Shown: piece after piece, positions 1 to 8,735 of the stretch
Position numbering within the stretch: position 1 is the stretch's first letter
How the letters are laid out: each line of letters starts with the position of its first letter
From: an uncultured Clostridium sp.
Lineage (GTDB): Bacteria > Bacillota > Clostridia > Clostridiales > Clostridiaceae
Reading direction: 5' to 3'
Length of the DNA stretch: 16,930 nt
Assembly (NCBI GenBank): GCA_900540255.1
Contig: UQFE01000045.1
Location: forward strand, 1 to 16,930
Notes under the pieces: model-generated
The model's input: only the letters and a program-made list of their open reading frames with translations
What the model was told of the DNA's origin: nothing
Database searches by the model: none
Program-made: the position numbers and the translations under genes

Positions 1-54
1 TTAAAATCCTGCGGTAGCGATACCGTACCGGTTCGATTCCGGTCTTCAGCACCA
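1..54 (+). tRNA. tRNA-Leu(UAA), 3' part, cut by the window edge
   Basis: The window opens at position U33 of a tRNA. The anticodon UAA is at 2-4, followed by the 3' anticodon strand TCCTG at 7-11. A long variable arm (CGGTA GCGA TACCG, 12-25) marks a class II tRNA. The T-arm CCGG-TTCGATT-CCGG follows, then the acceptor strand and an encoded CCA at 52-54. A long variable arm with UAA identifies leucine. The 5' half lies upstream of the window, so the acceptor and D-arms cannot be checked. A terminator follows immediately, making this the last gene of its transcript. Confidence 0.93.
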
Positions 55-90
55 AGAGATACAAAGTGATTTGTATCTCTTTTTTTCTTT
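55..90 (+). terminator. Intrinsic terminator after tRNA-Leu
   Basis: A perfect 11-bp stem is formed by AGAGATACAAA (55-65) and TTTGTATCTCT (70-80) around a GTGA loop. Seven T residues follow at 81-87, then CTTT. It begins one base after the tRNA CCA end, so it ends the upstream tRNA transcript. Confidence 0.9.
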
Positions 91-173
91 ATTAAAAGAT
101 ATAAAATTTTTGAAATGATAAAATTAATGATATCAATTAATTTAAGTCTTAAAACTATAAGATTAATAATGTG

Positions 174-211
174 AAATATGTGGCAATAGCCACTTTTTTT
201 TAGCCATATTT
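174..211 (+). terminator. Orphan terminator-like hairpin
   Basis: GTGGC (180-184) pairs with GCCAC (189-193) across an AATA loop and is followed by eight T residues (194-201). An outer AAATAT (174-179) can pair with ATATTT (206-211). GCC at 203-205 could compete for GGC at 182-184. No gene precedes it except the already terminated tRNA-Leu. It may be a back-up terminator, the end of a short untranslated RNA, or an attenuator of spoIIE read-through. The hairpin is seen; its role is inferred. Confidence 0.5.
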
Positions 212-259
212 TAGGAATAAATTAATAATAAGTATTTAACTGAAAAGTTAATAATAATT

Positions 260-266
260 TGCGACA
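260..266 (-). promoter_or_regulatory. Candidate Spo0A box
   Basis: TGCGACA reads TGTCGCA on the minus strand, matching the Spo0A box TGTCGAA at six of seven positions. A weaker plus-strand candidate, TTACGAA at 368-374, matches five of seven. spoIIE is a known Spo0A~P target in Bacillus, so a box is expected here. However, the better match lies about 160 bases from the likely start of transcription, which weakens it. Confidence 0.25.
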
Positions 267-412
267 AGAAACACAAGGGTAATAAAAAATATTTATTTAA
301 AATATGTAAATAAAGTTTTTATAGGGAAAATAATAAAAAAATATATACCAAAAAAAGGAAAAGTGTCTTACGAATTTATAATTTAATAAACACTAAATGA
401 CATAACTCTAAT

Positions 413-418
413 TATAAT
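413..418 (+). promoter_or_regulatory. Probable -10 element of the spoIIE promoter
   Basis: A perfect TATAAT lies about 45 bases before the spoIIE start. No recognisable -35 sits 16-18 bases upstream: ATGACA at 397-402 is only 10 bases away. A good -10 without a -35 is what an activator-dependent promoter looks like, consistent with Spo0A control of this gene in relatives. Confidence 0.45.
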
Positions 419-463
419 AGTGCTATTATTTTAGTAGGAATTTTATGAAGGGGAAGGATAATT

Positions 464-2851
464 ATGGATTATGGTGTTGAAGTACCTAGTTATAGAAGAA
501 TAGATAATGAAAAGAAAACAAAAAAAATAAATTTTGAAAATGGATTACTGGGATTATTAATAGTATTATTTTCTGGAGTTATGATAAGTCGTGTAGGGTT
601 TGGATTTGTTGAAGGTTTATATTTAGCTCCTTTTGGGATAAGTTATTTTTTAGCTATGGTAAAGAAAAATGATATAAAAAAGAGTTTATTAATATTTGTT
701 TCAGTTGTAATAGGTTATCTAACTGGTTATAGCAGAGAAAAGGATGTAATCATTTATGTTTCTATATTAACAATAGTATTATTATGTAAAGTAATATTTA
801 CTATACTTAAAAAAAATTTTAAAAGTAATATTGCTTTTATGGCAATTATAATTTCTGGATTAGTAATAGGAATATCTATAGGAGAACAAAGCCTTGAGAT
901 AAATGCAGTTTTTTCGTTAATTAAATCATTAGTTGTAGTACCTATATTTTATATATTAAATTATGGTATTGAATGTATTCAAGAATTAAATACTAATCAT
1001 TTTTATTCAACTGAAGAATTGATAAGTATAGCTATATTGATTTGTTTGGTAATTGCAGGAATAGGGGATTTTGCTTTATTAGGGGTTGAAATAAGAACAA
1101 TATTAGCAATGTCAGTAGTTATAACAGTTGCATATGCTGCTGGAAGCAGTATTGGAGCTATATTAGGAGTTGCTATGGGATTAATAATAGGAATTGCTAA
1201 TAATGACCTTCTTGTATCAACAACTATTTATTCGGTATGTGGATTAATTGTTGGAGTTTTCAAGGAAACTGGAAAAGGATTTTCAGTGTTAGCATATATT
1301 ATTTCTATGTTTATGATAAGGACATATATGGGACAAGTTACAATTCAATCAGTTTTAGAAATTATATTGGCTGCTATTATTATGATTATAATTCCTGAAA
1401 ATATTATAAGACAAATATTAAGAGAACTTAGTAATGAGGAAAAAGGAAAAATAATTAGTGATGCACAAGTTGAAGGGATTAAATTAGAATTTGTAGATAG
1501 ATTAGAAGCTTTAAGAGGTTCATTATCAGCAGTAGCAACTTCAATTGAAGATTTATCAGGAAATGAAAAATTACTTATGAAAAATAAGGGTGCTGCTATG
1601 ATAGAAAGTTTAGCAGATAGAGTTTGTCAAAATTGTGAAATGAATAATAAATGTTGGGGAAGAGAATTGCATAGTACATTTTCTGAATTTGGAGAGCTTA
1701 TGTTAAGTTGTGAAAGTAAAAAAACATGTTTGCCTAAGAATTTAGATTTAAAATGTGTAAAAAGAAATACATTATTAAAAAGTGCAGAGGAATTATTTTC
1801 TACTTATACAATTAATGAAGCATTAAAATCAAGATTAATAGAGGGAAGAAAAATTATAGCAAGTCAAATAAGTAATATGTCTATAACAGTATCTAATATA
1901 CTTAGTGATTTTAATAGTAATGTAAATAGTTGTTTAGAAATAGATAAAGTTTTAAGAAAAACCTTAGCTAAAAATAAGATAAGATATAAAAATATTTATT
2001 CTTATACTGATAGAAAAGGACGTTTAAAAATTAAAATAAAGGTAGATAGTATAGATGGAGAAAGCTATTGTAGAAAAAATATTTTACCTACCATTAGTGA
2101 ATTTATAAGAACGCCATTAAGTATATCTCAAGATGGATGTACTATAGATCCTGAAACTAATGAATGTTCAATAGTCATGGAAGAAACTTATAAATATAAT
2201 GTTTCCTCATTTGTGTCTTTTAATGTTAAAGATGGGGAAAAGTATTCAGGGGATAGTTATAGTTTTGGAAAAAATAAAGTAGGTGAATATGTAACTATAT
2301 TAAGTGATGGAATGGGTTCGGGACCAGAAGCTGGATTAGAAAGTGAAGCTGCAATAGAATTAATAGAAAAATTTAATGAGGGTGGATTTAGCGAAAACAC
2401 AATGTTAAATGCAGTAAATTCAATTATGGGAATGAAATTTAATGAAGATGAGAAATTTACTACATTAGATATGAATTCTATAGATTTATATACAGGGGAA
2501 GTTCAATTTCTAAAAGTAGGAGCTAGTATGAGTTTTATTAAAAGGGGAAAAGATGTTGAAGTTATAAAAAGCTCAAGTTTACCTTTTGGAATTGTTGATG
2601 ATATGGATGTAACTCCTATAAGAAAAAAGGTTAAAAATGGTGACATAATAGTAACTATTAGTGATGGAGTTATAGACACAAATAAAGATAATGTTGGTGA
2701 ATATTCTTGGATAGTTGATTATTTAAAAGCGGAGCAAGTTAATCCAGAAATTTTAGCAAGAGAAATTTTAGAAATGGCTAAAAAGAGATGTGATGGCAGA
2801 GTTTTAGATGATATGACAGTAGTGGTATCAAAACTATATTCAACTTATTAA
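464..2851 (+). CDS. spoIIE: Stage II sporulation protein E, serine phosphatase
   Basis: SpoIIE is a membrane-bound PP2C-type phosphatase. At the polar septum of sporulating cells it dephosphorylates the anti-anti-sigma factor SpoIIAA and so frees sigma-F in the forespore; in Bacillus it also binds FtsZ. The 795-residue length fits the family (about 800). Residues 25-315 hold about ten hydrophobic segments, followed by a soluble central region. The C-terminal phosphatase domain shows the metal-binding signatures SDGMGSG (Asp615), SDGVID (Asp734) and DDMTVV (Asp782, Asp783). The central region carries a dense cysteine cluster: C388, C391, C397, C416, C422 and C431. The ATG follows a strong GAAGGGGAAGGA site at 447-458. 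The gene appears monocistronic, with a terminator over its stop codon. Transcription is probably Spo0A-dependent, but the sequence support for that is weak. Confidence 0.97.
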   Translation: MDYGVEVPSYRRIDNEKKTKKINFENGLLGLLIVLFSGVMISRVGFGFVEGLYLAPFGISYFLAMVKKNDIKKSLLIFVSVVIGYLTGYSREKDVIIYVSILTIVLLCKVIFTILKKNFKSNIAFMAIIISGLVIGISIGEQSLEINAVFSLIKSLVVVPIFYILNYGIECIQELNTNHFYSTEELISIAILICLVIAGIGDFALLGVEIRTILAMSVVITVAYAAGSSIGAILGVAMGLIIGIANNDLLVSTTIYSVCGLIVGVFKETGKGFSVLAYIISMFMIRTYMGQVTIQSVLEIILAAIIMIIIPENIIRQILRELSNEEKGKIISDAQVEGIKLEFVDRLEALRGSLSAVATSIEDLSGNEKLLMKNKGAAMIESLADRVCQNCEMNNKCWGRELHSTFSEFGELMLSCESKKTCLPKNLDLKCVKRNTLLKSAEELFSTYTINEALKSRLIEGRKIIASQISNMSITVSNILSDFNSNVNSCLEIDKVLRKTLAKNKIRYKNIYSYTDRKGRLKIKIKVDSIDGESYCRKNILPTISEFIRTPLSISQDGCTIDPETNECSIVMEETYKYNVSSFVSFNVKDGEKYSGDSYSFGKNKVGEYVTILSDGMGSGPEAGLESEAAIELIEKFNEGGFSENTMLNAVNSIMGMKFNEDEKFTTLDMNSIDLYTGEVQFLKVGASMSFIKRGKDVEVIKSSSLPFGIVDDMDVTPIRKKVKNGDIIVTISDGVIDTNKDNVGEYSWIVDYLKAEQVNPEILAREILEMAKKRCDGRVLDDMTVVVSKLYSTY

Positions 2852-2880
2852 TAAAAGTGCTCCTTTGAGCACTTTTATTA
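2849..2880 (+). terminator. Terminator overlapping the spoIIE stop codon
   Basis: TAATAAAAGTGCTC (2849-2862) and GAGCACTTTTATTA (2867-2880) form a perfect 14-bp stem with a CTTT loop. The 5' arm starts with the spoIIE stop codon. The GC-rich core is followed by CTTTTATTA and preceded by a matching A-rich arm, so it could work in both directions. Confidence 0.8.
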
Positions 2881-2933
2881 ATAATTATAGATTTAAAAAT
2901 TAAATAAATGTAAAGAATTAATAATATAGAATG

Positions 2934-2962
2934 TTTACATTAAAATACAGTAAATGTATTAT
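2934..2962 (+). promoter_or_regulatory. Sigma-A promoter of tilS-hpt-ftsH
   Basis: TTTACA (2934-2939), a 17-base spacer and TATTAT (2957-2962) give five of six matches in each hexamer. The predicted start near 2969 leaves a leader of about 27 bases to the tilS GTG. The -35 is the right arm of an inverted repeat, AATGTAAA (2907-2914) with TTTACATT (2934-2941). Confidence 0.65.
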
Positions 2963-2995
2963 ATATTTATATATTAAACAAATAGGAGAAAATAA

Positions 2996-4387
2996 GTGTT
3001 AAATAAAGTTACAAATTATATAAATGATAATAAACTTATTGAAAAGCAAGATAAAGTACTAATAGCTTTATCAGGAGGGCCAGATTCAGTATGTATGCTA
3101 CATATATTGTATAAATTAAAAGAGGTTTTTGATATAGAATTAGGTGCAATACATATAAATCATATGTTAAGAGGTGATGAATCTGATAAAGATGAAGAAT
3201 ATATAATTAGATTATGTAGTGAATTAGGAATAAATTATTATGTCAAAAGAATAGATATAGAATGTGTTGCAAACAAAGAAGGAGTTTCTTTAGAAGTAGC
3301 AGGAAGAAACGAAAGATATAAGGCATTTGAAGAAATAAGGAAAGAGCATAGTTATAATAAAATTGCAGTAGCGCATAATGAAAATGATCAAGCAGAAACA
3401 GTAATTATGCGTATGATGAGAGGTACAGGGCTAGAAGGATTAACTGGTATAAAATCAAAAAGAAAAGATGGAATCATAAGACCAATATTATGTTTAAAAA
3501 GAAATGAGATAGAAGATTATTGCAAAGAAAACAACTTAAATCCTAGAATAGATAAAAGTAACCATGAAAGAATTTATAGTAGAAATAGAGTTAGATTGGA
3601 TATACTTCCTTATATGAAGGAACATTTTAATGATGACATAGTTGAAACATTAAATAGGATGGTATTATTATTACAAAAAGATAATGAATTTATAGAAGAA
3701 TATTCCAAAAGGTGCTACAATAAATATTGTAAAACTAAAATTAATGAACTAATTATAAAAAAGGAATTATTTAAGGATGAAATGGATTCTATAATTTCTA
3801 GAGTAATAATTATGGCATTTAAAAATATTTCGAATTCTCATGAAAATTTTGAAATGAAACATATAAATCAAATTACTAGTTTATCTAAAAATTCAACTGG
3901 AAAAAAAATAAATTTAACAAATAACATAGTATGTGAAAATTTATATGGTGATATTATATTTAAGTCAAATCAAAGTAAAAATAAAAATAACAATAATAAT
4001 GTATTGATAAAAAAAGAAGAATTTTCAAATAATATTTACTTTGAAGATTATGAAATAAAATTCCAAGTTATAGACAACAATGGTAAGGAAAAATTCCCTA
4101 AAAATGACTTAATAAAGCTATTTGATTATGATAAGATAAAAAGAGATATTTTAATCAGACATAGAAAAGATGGAGATAAAATTGTTCCTTTAGGAATGAA
4201 TGGTAGTAAAAAGATTAAAGATATTTTTATGGATTTAAAAATTCCAAGAGATGATAGAGATGAGATACCAATTGTATGCTTTGATGATGAAATTTCATGG
4301 GTTGTAGGATGTAAAACATCACAAAAATTTAAAATAACTAAGGATACTAAAAAAATATTAAAAATAGCGTTTAGTAGAAAGGGATAA
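2996..4387 (+). CDS. tilS: tRNA(Ile)-lysidine synthetase
   Basis: TilS uses ATP to attach lysine to the wobble cytidine (C34) of the tRNA-Ile bearing CAU. This changes its charging from Met to Ile and its decoding from AUG to AUA, which is essential in a genome that uses AUA heavily, as this one does. The N-terminal PP-loop ATPase domain shows SGGPDS at residues 26-31, HMLRGDESD near 56-64 and AHNENDQAET at 126-135. RNRVR at 196-200 and a C-terminal TilS domain (about 380-463) follow. The 463-residue length is normal. The start is GTG, chosen because AGGAG (2984-2988) sits seven bases upstream and the PP-loop falls at the usual distance. Only five bases separate its stop from hpt, so the two are cotranscribed. 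Confidence 0.96.
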   Translation: MLNKVTNYINDNKLIEKQDKVLIALSGGPDSVCMLHILYKLKEVFDIELGAIHINHMLRGDESDKDEEYIIRLCSELGINYYVKRIDIECVANKEGVSLEVAGRNERYKAFEEIRKEHSYNKIAVAHNENDQAETVIMRMMRGTGLEGLTGIKSKRKDGIIRPILCLKRNEIEDYCKENNLNPRIDKSNHERIYSRNRVRLDILPYMKEHFNDDIVETLNRMVLLLQKDNEFIEEYSKRCYNKYCKTKINELIIKKELFKDEMDSIISRVIIMAFKNISNSHENFEMKHINQITSLSKNSTGKKINLTNNIVCENLYGDIIFKSNQSKNKNNNNNVLIKKEEFSNNIYFEDYEIKFQVIDNNGKEKFPKNDLIKLFDYDKIKRDILIRHRKDGDKIVPLGMNGSKKIKDIFMDLKIPRDDRDEIPIVCFDDEISWVVGCKTSQKFKITKDTKKILKIAFSRKG

Positions 4388-4392
4388 AATTT

Positions 4393-4932
4393 ATGTTACA
4401 AGATATAAGAGAAGTGTTAATTAGTAAAGAAGCTATTGAAGCTAAAACAAAGGAATTAGCAGAAAGAATTAGTAGAGATTATAAGGGAAAAGATTTATTA
4501 GTAGTAGGGGTTTTAAAGGGGTCAGTAATATTTGCTTCAGAATTAATAAAAAATATAACTATACCATGTGAAATTGATTTTATGGCAGTATCTAGTTATG
4601 GAAGTTCTTCTGAAACTACTGGAGTAGTAAGAATACTAAAAGATTTAGATAGTGAAATTTCAGGAAAACATATATTAATAGTTGAAGATATAGTAGATAG
4701 TGGAGTTACATTAAGTTATTTATTAAATTATTTAAAGACTAGAAATGCTAGTTCAGTAGAAATAGCATCATTATTAACTAAACCGTCTAGAAGAAAAGTA
4801 GACATAGATTGTAAATACATTGGATTTGAAACACCAGATGAATTTTTAGTTGGGTATGGATTAGATTATGCTGAAAAATATAGAAACCTACCTTTTATAG
4901 GAATATTAAAAAGAGAAGTGTATGAAAAATAA
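4393..4932 (+). CDS. hpt: Hypoxanthine(-guanine) phosphoribosyltransferase
   Basis: This cytoplasmic purine salvage enzyme transfers the phosphoribosyl group of PRPP to hypoxanthine or guanine, giving IMP or GMP and pyrophosphate. Seen in the 179 residues: the LKGS loop (41-44), the flexible SSYG loop (67-70), and the PRPP-binding signature VEDIVDSGVT (97-106) with acidic residues Glu98, Asp99 and Asp102. Lys130 of TKPSRR is the expected purine-contacting lysine, and FETPDEFLVGYGLDY (145-159) is the C-terminal family signature. Its ribosome site AAAGGGA (4378-4384) lies inside the end of tilS, five bases away, implying translational coupling. The tilS-hpt-ftsH order is common in Firmicutes. 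A guanine/xanthine preference cannot be excluded from sequence. Confidence 0.96.
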   Translation: MLQDIREVLISKEAIEAKTKELAERISRDYKGKDLLVVGVLKGSVIFASELIKNITIPCEIDFMAVSSYGSSSETTGVVRILKDLDSEISGKHILIVEDIVDSGVTLSYLLNYLKTRNASSVEIASLLTKPSRRKVDIDCKYIGFETPDEFLVGYGLDYAEKYRNLPFIGILKREVYEK

Positions 4933-4982
4933 TTAGTAGTTAAAAATTAAGATAATAAGACTATAAGAAAGGAGGGCCTTGA

Positions 4983-6785
4983 ATGAAAAAATATTCAAGT
5001 GCTACTGTTTGGATAATAGCTATAATATTATTATTTTTTGCTGCATCATTTCTTTTAAATGGAGAAAGTAGTTCTGATAGAATAGTATTTAGTGAGTTCC
5101 AACAAAAGTGGATAAATGATGAAATTGAAAGTGTAAGAGTTGATCCCGATAAGATGCTCGTTACTGGACAGACAAAAGATAAAACGAATTTTACTGTTTA
5201 TGCACCAGATTCAATGATAGAAATGTTAAATAGTCAATATGCAAAAAATGATATAAAAATAGAATATGTAGCACCATCTAATAATAGTGCATGGCTTACT
5301 ATAATTCCTATGGGGATGATAATATTATTATTTGTAGTATTTATTTTCTTTTTTACACAACAATCACAAGGTAGTGGAAGTGGAAAAGGAGTAATGAATT
5401 TCGGTAAGAGTAGAGCTAAGATGTTATCTCCAGATGCTAAAAAGGTAACTTTTGATGATGTTGCTGGAGCTGATGAAGAAAAGGCAGAATTAGAAGAAAT
5501 AGTAGATTTCTTAAAGGCACCATCTAGATATATTGAAATGGGAGCAAGAATACCTAAGGGTGTTTTATTAGTTGGACCTCCTGGTACAGGAAAAACTTTG
5601 TTAGCTAAAGCTATTGCAGGAGAAGCTGGTGTGCCATTTTTTAGTATATCAGGTTCTGATTTTGTTGAAATGTTTGTTGGAGTTGGAGCATCTAGGGTTA
5701 GAGACTTATTTGAACAGGCAAAGAAAAATTCACCAGCTTTAATATTCATTGACGAAATTGATGCAGTAGGAAGACAAAGAGGTGCTGGGCTTGGTGGAGG
5801 CCATGATGAAAGAGAACAAACTCTTAATCAATTATTAGTTGAAATGGATGGCTTTGGTGCTAATGAAGGTATAATAATGATAGCAGCAACCAATAGACCA
5901 GATATTCTTGACCCAGCATTATTAAGACCAGGAAGATTTGATAGACAAATAGTTGTTCAAAGACCTGACAGAAAAGGAAGAGAGGCAGTTTTAAAAGTTC
6001 ATACACAAAGGAAACCCTTAGCTGTTGATGTAGATTTAGAAGTATTAGCTAAAAGAACACCAGGATTTAGTGGAGCTGACTTAGAAAATTTAGCTAATGA
6101 AGCAGCGCTTTTAGCAGTTAGAAAAGATAAAAAGGCAATTGGAATGGATGAATTTGAAGAAGCAATAACTAGAGTTATTGCAGGGCCAGAAAAGAAGAGC
6201 AGAGCTATTAGTGAGCATGATAGAAAGCTTACAGCATATCATGAGGCTGGTCATGCTGTTGTAATGAAATGTTTAAAACATTCTGATCCAGTTCATGAAA
6301 TTAGTATAATACCAAGAGGCATGGCAGGTGGATATACCATGCATTTACCAACAGAAGATAGAGCATATACTTCTAAGGAAAAATTACAAGATGAAATGGT
6401 AGGCCTTTTAGGTGGTAGAGTTGCTGAAAAGTTAATTTTAGGAGATATAAGTACAGGGGCTAAAAATGACATTGATAGAGCAAGTTCAATAGCAAGAGCT
6501 ATGGTTATGGAATATGGAATGAGTGATAAAATTGGAACTATTTCATATGGCTCTGATAATAATGAAGTATTTTTAGGAAGAGATCTTGGAAGAGGAAGAA
6601 ACTTTAGTGAAGAAATAGGAGCTGAAATAGATAAGGAAGTTAAGATATTTATTGAAGTTGCATATGATAGGGCAGAAGAACTTCTTAAAACTAATATAAA
6701 TAAGCTTCATGCAGTAGCAAATGAATTACTTGATAAAGAAAAGATTGATGGAAAAGAATTTGAAATGATTTTTGATGCTAATTAA
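4983..6785 (+). CDS. ftsH: ATP-dependent zinc metalloprotease FtsH
   Basis: FtsH is a hexameric membrane-anchored AAA+ protease that extracts and degrades misfolded membrane proteins and some regulators. Domains in order: transmembrane segment about 9-25; an extracytoplasmic domain; transmembrane segment about 105-125; the AAA domain with Walker A GPPGTGKT (198-205), pore loop FVG (231-233) and Walker B LIFIDEID (253-260); and the second region of homology, TNRPDILD to GRFDR (303-321). The M41 protease domain has the zinc site HEAGH (420-424), with Asp496 as the third ligand. The length of 600 is normal, with a shorter C-terminal tail than some orthologues. A near-ideal AGGAGGG site (4970-4976) precedes the ATG. 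The 50-base gap after hpt holds no terminator, so it probably shares the tilS transcript. Confidence 0.98.
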   Translation: MKKYSSATVWIIAIILLFFAASFLLNGESSSDRIVFSEFQQKWINDEIESVRVDPDKMLVTGQTKDKTNFTVYAPDSMIEMLNSQYAKNDIKIEYVAPSNNSAWLTIIPMGMIILLFVVFIFFFTQQSQGSGSGKGVMNFGKSRAKMLSPDAKKVTFDDVAGADEEKAELEEIVDFLKAPSRYIEMGARIPKGVLLVGPPGTGKTLLAKAIAGEAGVPFFSISGSDFVEMFVGVGASRVRDLFEQAKKNSPALIFIDEIDAVGRQRGAGLGGGHDEREQTLNQLLVEMDGFGANEGIIMIAATNRPDILDPALLRPGRFDRQIVVQRPDRKGREAVLKVHTQRKPLAVDVDLEVLAKRTPGFSGADLENLANEAALLAVRKDKKAIGMDEFEEAITRVIAGPEKKSRAISEHDRKLTAYHEAGHAVVMKCLKHSDPVHEISIIPRGMAGGYTMHLPTEDRAYTSKEKLQDEMVGLLGGRVAEKLILGDISTGAKNDIDRASSIARAMVMEYGMSDKIGTISYGSDNNEVFLGRDLGRGRNFSEEIGAEIDKEVKIFIEVAYDRAEELLKTNINKLHAVANELLDKEKIDGKEFEMIFDAN

Positions 6786-6805
6786 AAGCATTTGTTAAAA
6801 TGATG

Positions 6806-6843
6806 ACAACTAACTTATTAAATAAGTTAGTTGTAGTTTTTTT
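6806..6843 (+). terminator. Intrinsic terminator after ftsH
   Basis: ACAACTAACTTA (6806-6817) and TAAGTTAGTTGT (6823-6834) form a perfect 12-bp stem with a TTAAA loop, followed by AG and seven T residues (6837-6843). It ends the tilS-hpt-ftsH unit 20 bases past the ftsH stop. Confidence 0.88.
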
Positions 6844-6909
6844 ATGTTATATAATATGAAAAAAGTAAGAAAAATATAAAAGTAGTAATGTGGCAGTATA
6901 TAGAGTATA

Positions 6910-6938
6910 TTTAAAAAGGAGAATTATAGTGATATAAT
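6910..6938 (+). promoter_or_regulatory. Probable promoter of fhs
   Basis: A perfect TATAAT (6933-6938) preceded by TGA forms an extended -10. TTTAAA (6910-6915) lies 17 bases upstream and matches TTGACA at four of six. The leader would be about 36 bases, too short for a riboswitch. A second TATAAT at 6943-6948 is probably incidental. Confidence 0.55.
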
Positions 6939-6980
6939 TAAATATAATTTTAATTTAAAATATTAAAGGGGGTTAATAAT

Positions 6981-8651
6981 ATGAAAAGTGATATTCAAAT
7001 AGCTCAAGAAGCAAAGATGGAACCAATAGTAAAAATTGCAGAAAAATTAAATTTAACTGAAGACGATATAGAGCTATATGGAAAATATAAATGTAAGATT
7101 TCATTAGATGTATTAAATAAAAACAAGAATAAGGAAGATGGAAAGTTAGTACTTGTTACAGCAATAAATCCAACGCCAGCAGGAGAAGGAAAATCTACTG
7201 TTACAGTTGGGTTAGGGCAAGCATTATGTAAAACAGGAAAAAAAGCAATTATTGCATTAAGAGAGCCTTCTTTAGGGCCAGTGTTTGGGGTAAAAGGTGG
7301 TGCTGCTGGTGGTGGATATGCTCAAGTTGTACCTATGGAAGATATAAATTTACATTTTACAGGTGATATGCACGCGATTACTACTGCTAACAATTTATTA
7401 TGTGCAGCAATAGATAATCATATTCATCAAGGAAATGATTTAAGAATAGATTCAAGAAGAATTATATTTAAAAGAGTCATGGATATGAATGATAGAGCAT
7501 TAAGAAATATAGTTGTTGGTATGGGTGGAAAAGTTAATGGATTTTTAAGAGAAGATGGATTCATGATAACTGTTGCATCAGAAATAATGGCTATTCTTTG
7601 TTTAGCAACAAGTTTAAGTGATCTTAAAAAAAGAATGGGAAATATATTAATAGCATATGATTTAGATGGAAATCCTATTTATGCAAAACAACTTAATGTT
7701 CAAGGGGCCATGGCACTTTTAATGAAAGATGCAGTTAAACCTAATTTAGTTCAAACTTTAGAAAATACTCCAGCAATAATTCATGGAGGTCCATTTGCAA
7801 ATATAGCTCATGGATGTAATTCTATATTAGCAACTAAAATGGCATTAAAATTAGGAGAAGTAGTAATTACAGAAGGAGGATTTGGAGCAGATTTAGGTGC
7901 TGAAAAATTCTTAGATATAAAATGTAGATATGGAAACTTAAAACCTGATTGCGTAGTTATAGTTGCAACTATGAGAGCTTTAAAGCATCATGGTGGAATT
8001 AAAAAGGAAGAATTAAATGTTCCAAATGTTAAAGCATTAGCAAAAGGGATTGTAAACTTAGAAAAGCAAATAGAAAATATGCAAAAATTTAATATTCCTG
8101 TTGTTGTTGCTATAAATAAATTTGTAACAGATTCAGATGAAGAAATTAATTTTATAAAGGATTTTTGTAAAAATTTAAATGTTGAAGTAACATTAAGTGA
8201 TGTTTGGGCTAAAGGTGGAGAAGGTGGATTAGAATTAGCTAATATAGTAAATAATATATTAGAAAATGAAAAATCAAATTTTAAAGTTTTATATGATGAA
8301 AATAAGAGCATTAAGGAAAAAATATTAACTATTGCTAAAGAAATTTATGGAGCAAGTAATGTTAATTATACACCGGCAGCTAATAGACAAATAATGGAGC
8401 TTGAAAAATTTGAGTTAGATAAGTTACCAATTTGTATGGCAAAAACACAATATTCATTATCTGATAATCCAGCCTTGTTAGGAAGACCAGAAGGATTTGA
8501 TATTACAGTAAAAGAAGTTAGAGTTTCTAATGGAGCAGGGTTTATTGTTGCATTAACAGGTGATATTATGACTATGCCTGGATTGCCAAAGGTTCCTGCA
8601 GCTAATAAAATGGATATTTTGGAGAATGGTGAAATTGTAGGATTATTCTAA
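6981..8651 (+). CDS. fhs: Formate-tetrahydrofolate ligase
   Basis: This enzyme joins formate to tetrahydrofolate at the expense of ATP, giving 10-formyl-THF. It feeds purine and formyl-Met synthesis, and in acetogens the methyl branch of the Wood-Ljungdahl pathway. The 556 residues match the family (about 556-560). The nucleotide-binding P-loop TPAGEGKST is at 65-73 and REPSLGP is at 94-100, followed by the glycine-rich [12 protein letters not shown] segment. The ATG follows AAGGGGG (6966-6972) at eight bases. The gene has its own promoter after the ftsH terminator. No strong terminator follows it, so some transcripts may run into coaX. From memory, Bacillus has no fhs at this position, so this is a clostridial addition to an otherwise shared gene order. 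Presence alone does not prove acetogenesis. Confidence 0.97.
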   Translation: MKSDIQIAQEAKMEPIVKIAEKLNLTEDDIELYGKYKCKISLDVLNKNKNKEDGKLVLVTAINPTPAGEGKSTVTVGLGQALCKTGKKAIIALREPSLGPVFGVKGGAAGGGYAQVVPMEDINLHFTGDMHAITTANNLLCAAIDNHIHQGNDLRIDSRRIIFKRVMDMNDRALRNIVVGMGGKVNGFLREDGFMITVASEIMAILCLATSLSDLKKRMGNILIAYDLDGNPIYAKQLNVQGAMALLMKDAVKPNLVQTLENTPAIIHGGPFANIAHGCNSILATKMALKLGEVVITEGGFGADLGAEKFLDIKCRYGNLKPDCVVIVATMRALKHHGGIKKEELNVPNVKALAKGIVNLEKQIENMQKFNIPVVVAINKFVTDSDEEINFIKDFCKNLNVEVTLSDVWAKGGEGGLELANIVNNILENEKSNFKVLYDENKSIKEKILTIAKEIYGASNVNYTPAANRQIMELEKFELDKLPICMAKTQYSLSDNPALLGRPEGFDITVKEVRVSNGAGFIVALTGDIMTMPGLPKVPAANKMDILENGEIVGLF

Positions 8652-8670
8652 AATTTAAAATTTACAACAC

Positions 8671-8698
8671 TTGACAAATAATATGTAATTGTTAAAAT
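8671..8698 (+). promoter_or_regulatory. Sigma-A promoter of coaX-dus
   Basis: TTGACA (8671-8676) is a perfect -35. A 16-base spacer leads to TAAAAT (8693-8698), five of six for the -10. The predicted start near 8705 gives a leader of about 78 bases that contains the hairpin at 8736-8757. Confidence 0.65.
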
Positions 8699-8735
8699 TA
8701 AATTATTAGTTTAATTACTGTTTAATAGTACAATA

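Larger units (their letters stand above)
91..463. other. Non-coding gap between tRNA-Leu and spoIIE
   Basis: This 373-base AT-rich stretch has no open frame with a ribosome binding site. It holds an orphan terminator-like hairpin (174-211), an imperfect Spo0A box on the minus strand (260-266), a weaker one on the plus strand (368-374), a TATAAT element (413-418), and the spoIIE Shine-Dalgarno sequence (447-458). The stretch 267-360 shows nothing I can name. Confidence 0.6.

Noticed and set aside
5234..5749. 171-codon open frame on the minus strand opposite ftsH
   Set aside because: It lies wholly inside a certain gene, has no recognisable domain, and arises from the codon pattern of the + strand gene. 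The same applies to shorter antisense frames opposite fhs (7988-8311), lysS (12045-12242) and glyS (13986-14297).
6844..6980. Tetrahydrofolate riboswitch before fhs
   Set aside because: The predicted leader is only about 36 bases and shows no conserved riboswitch core.
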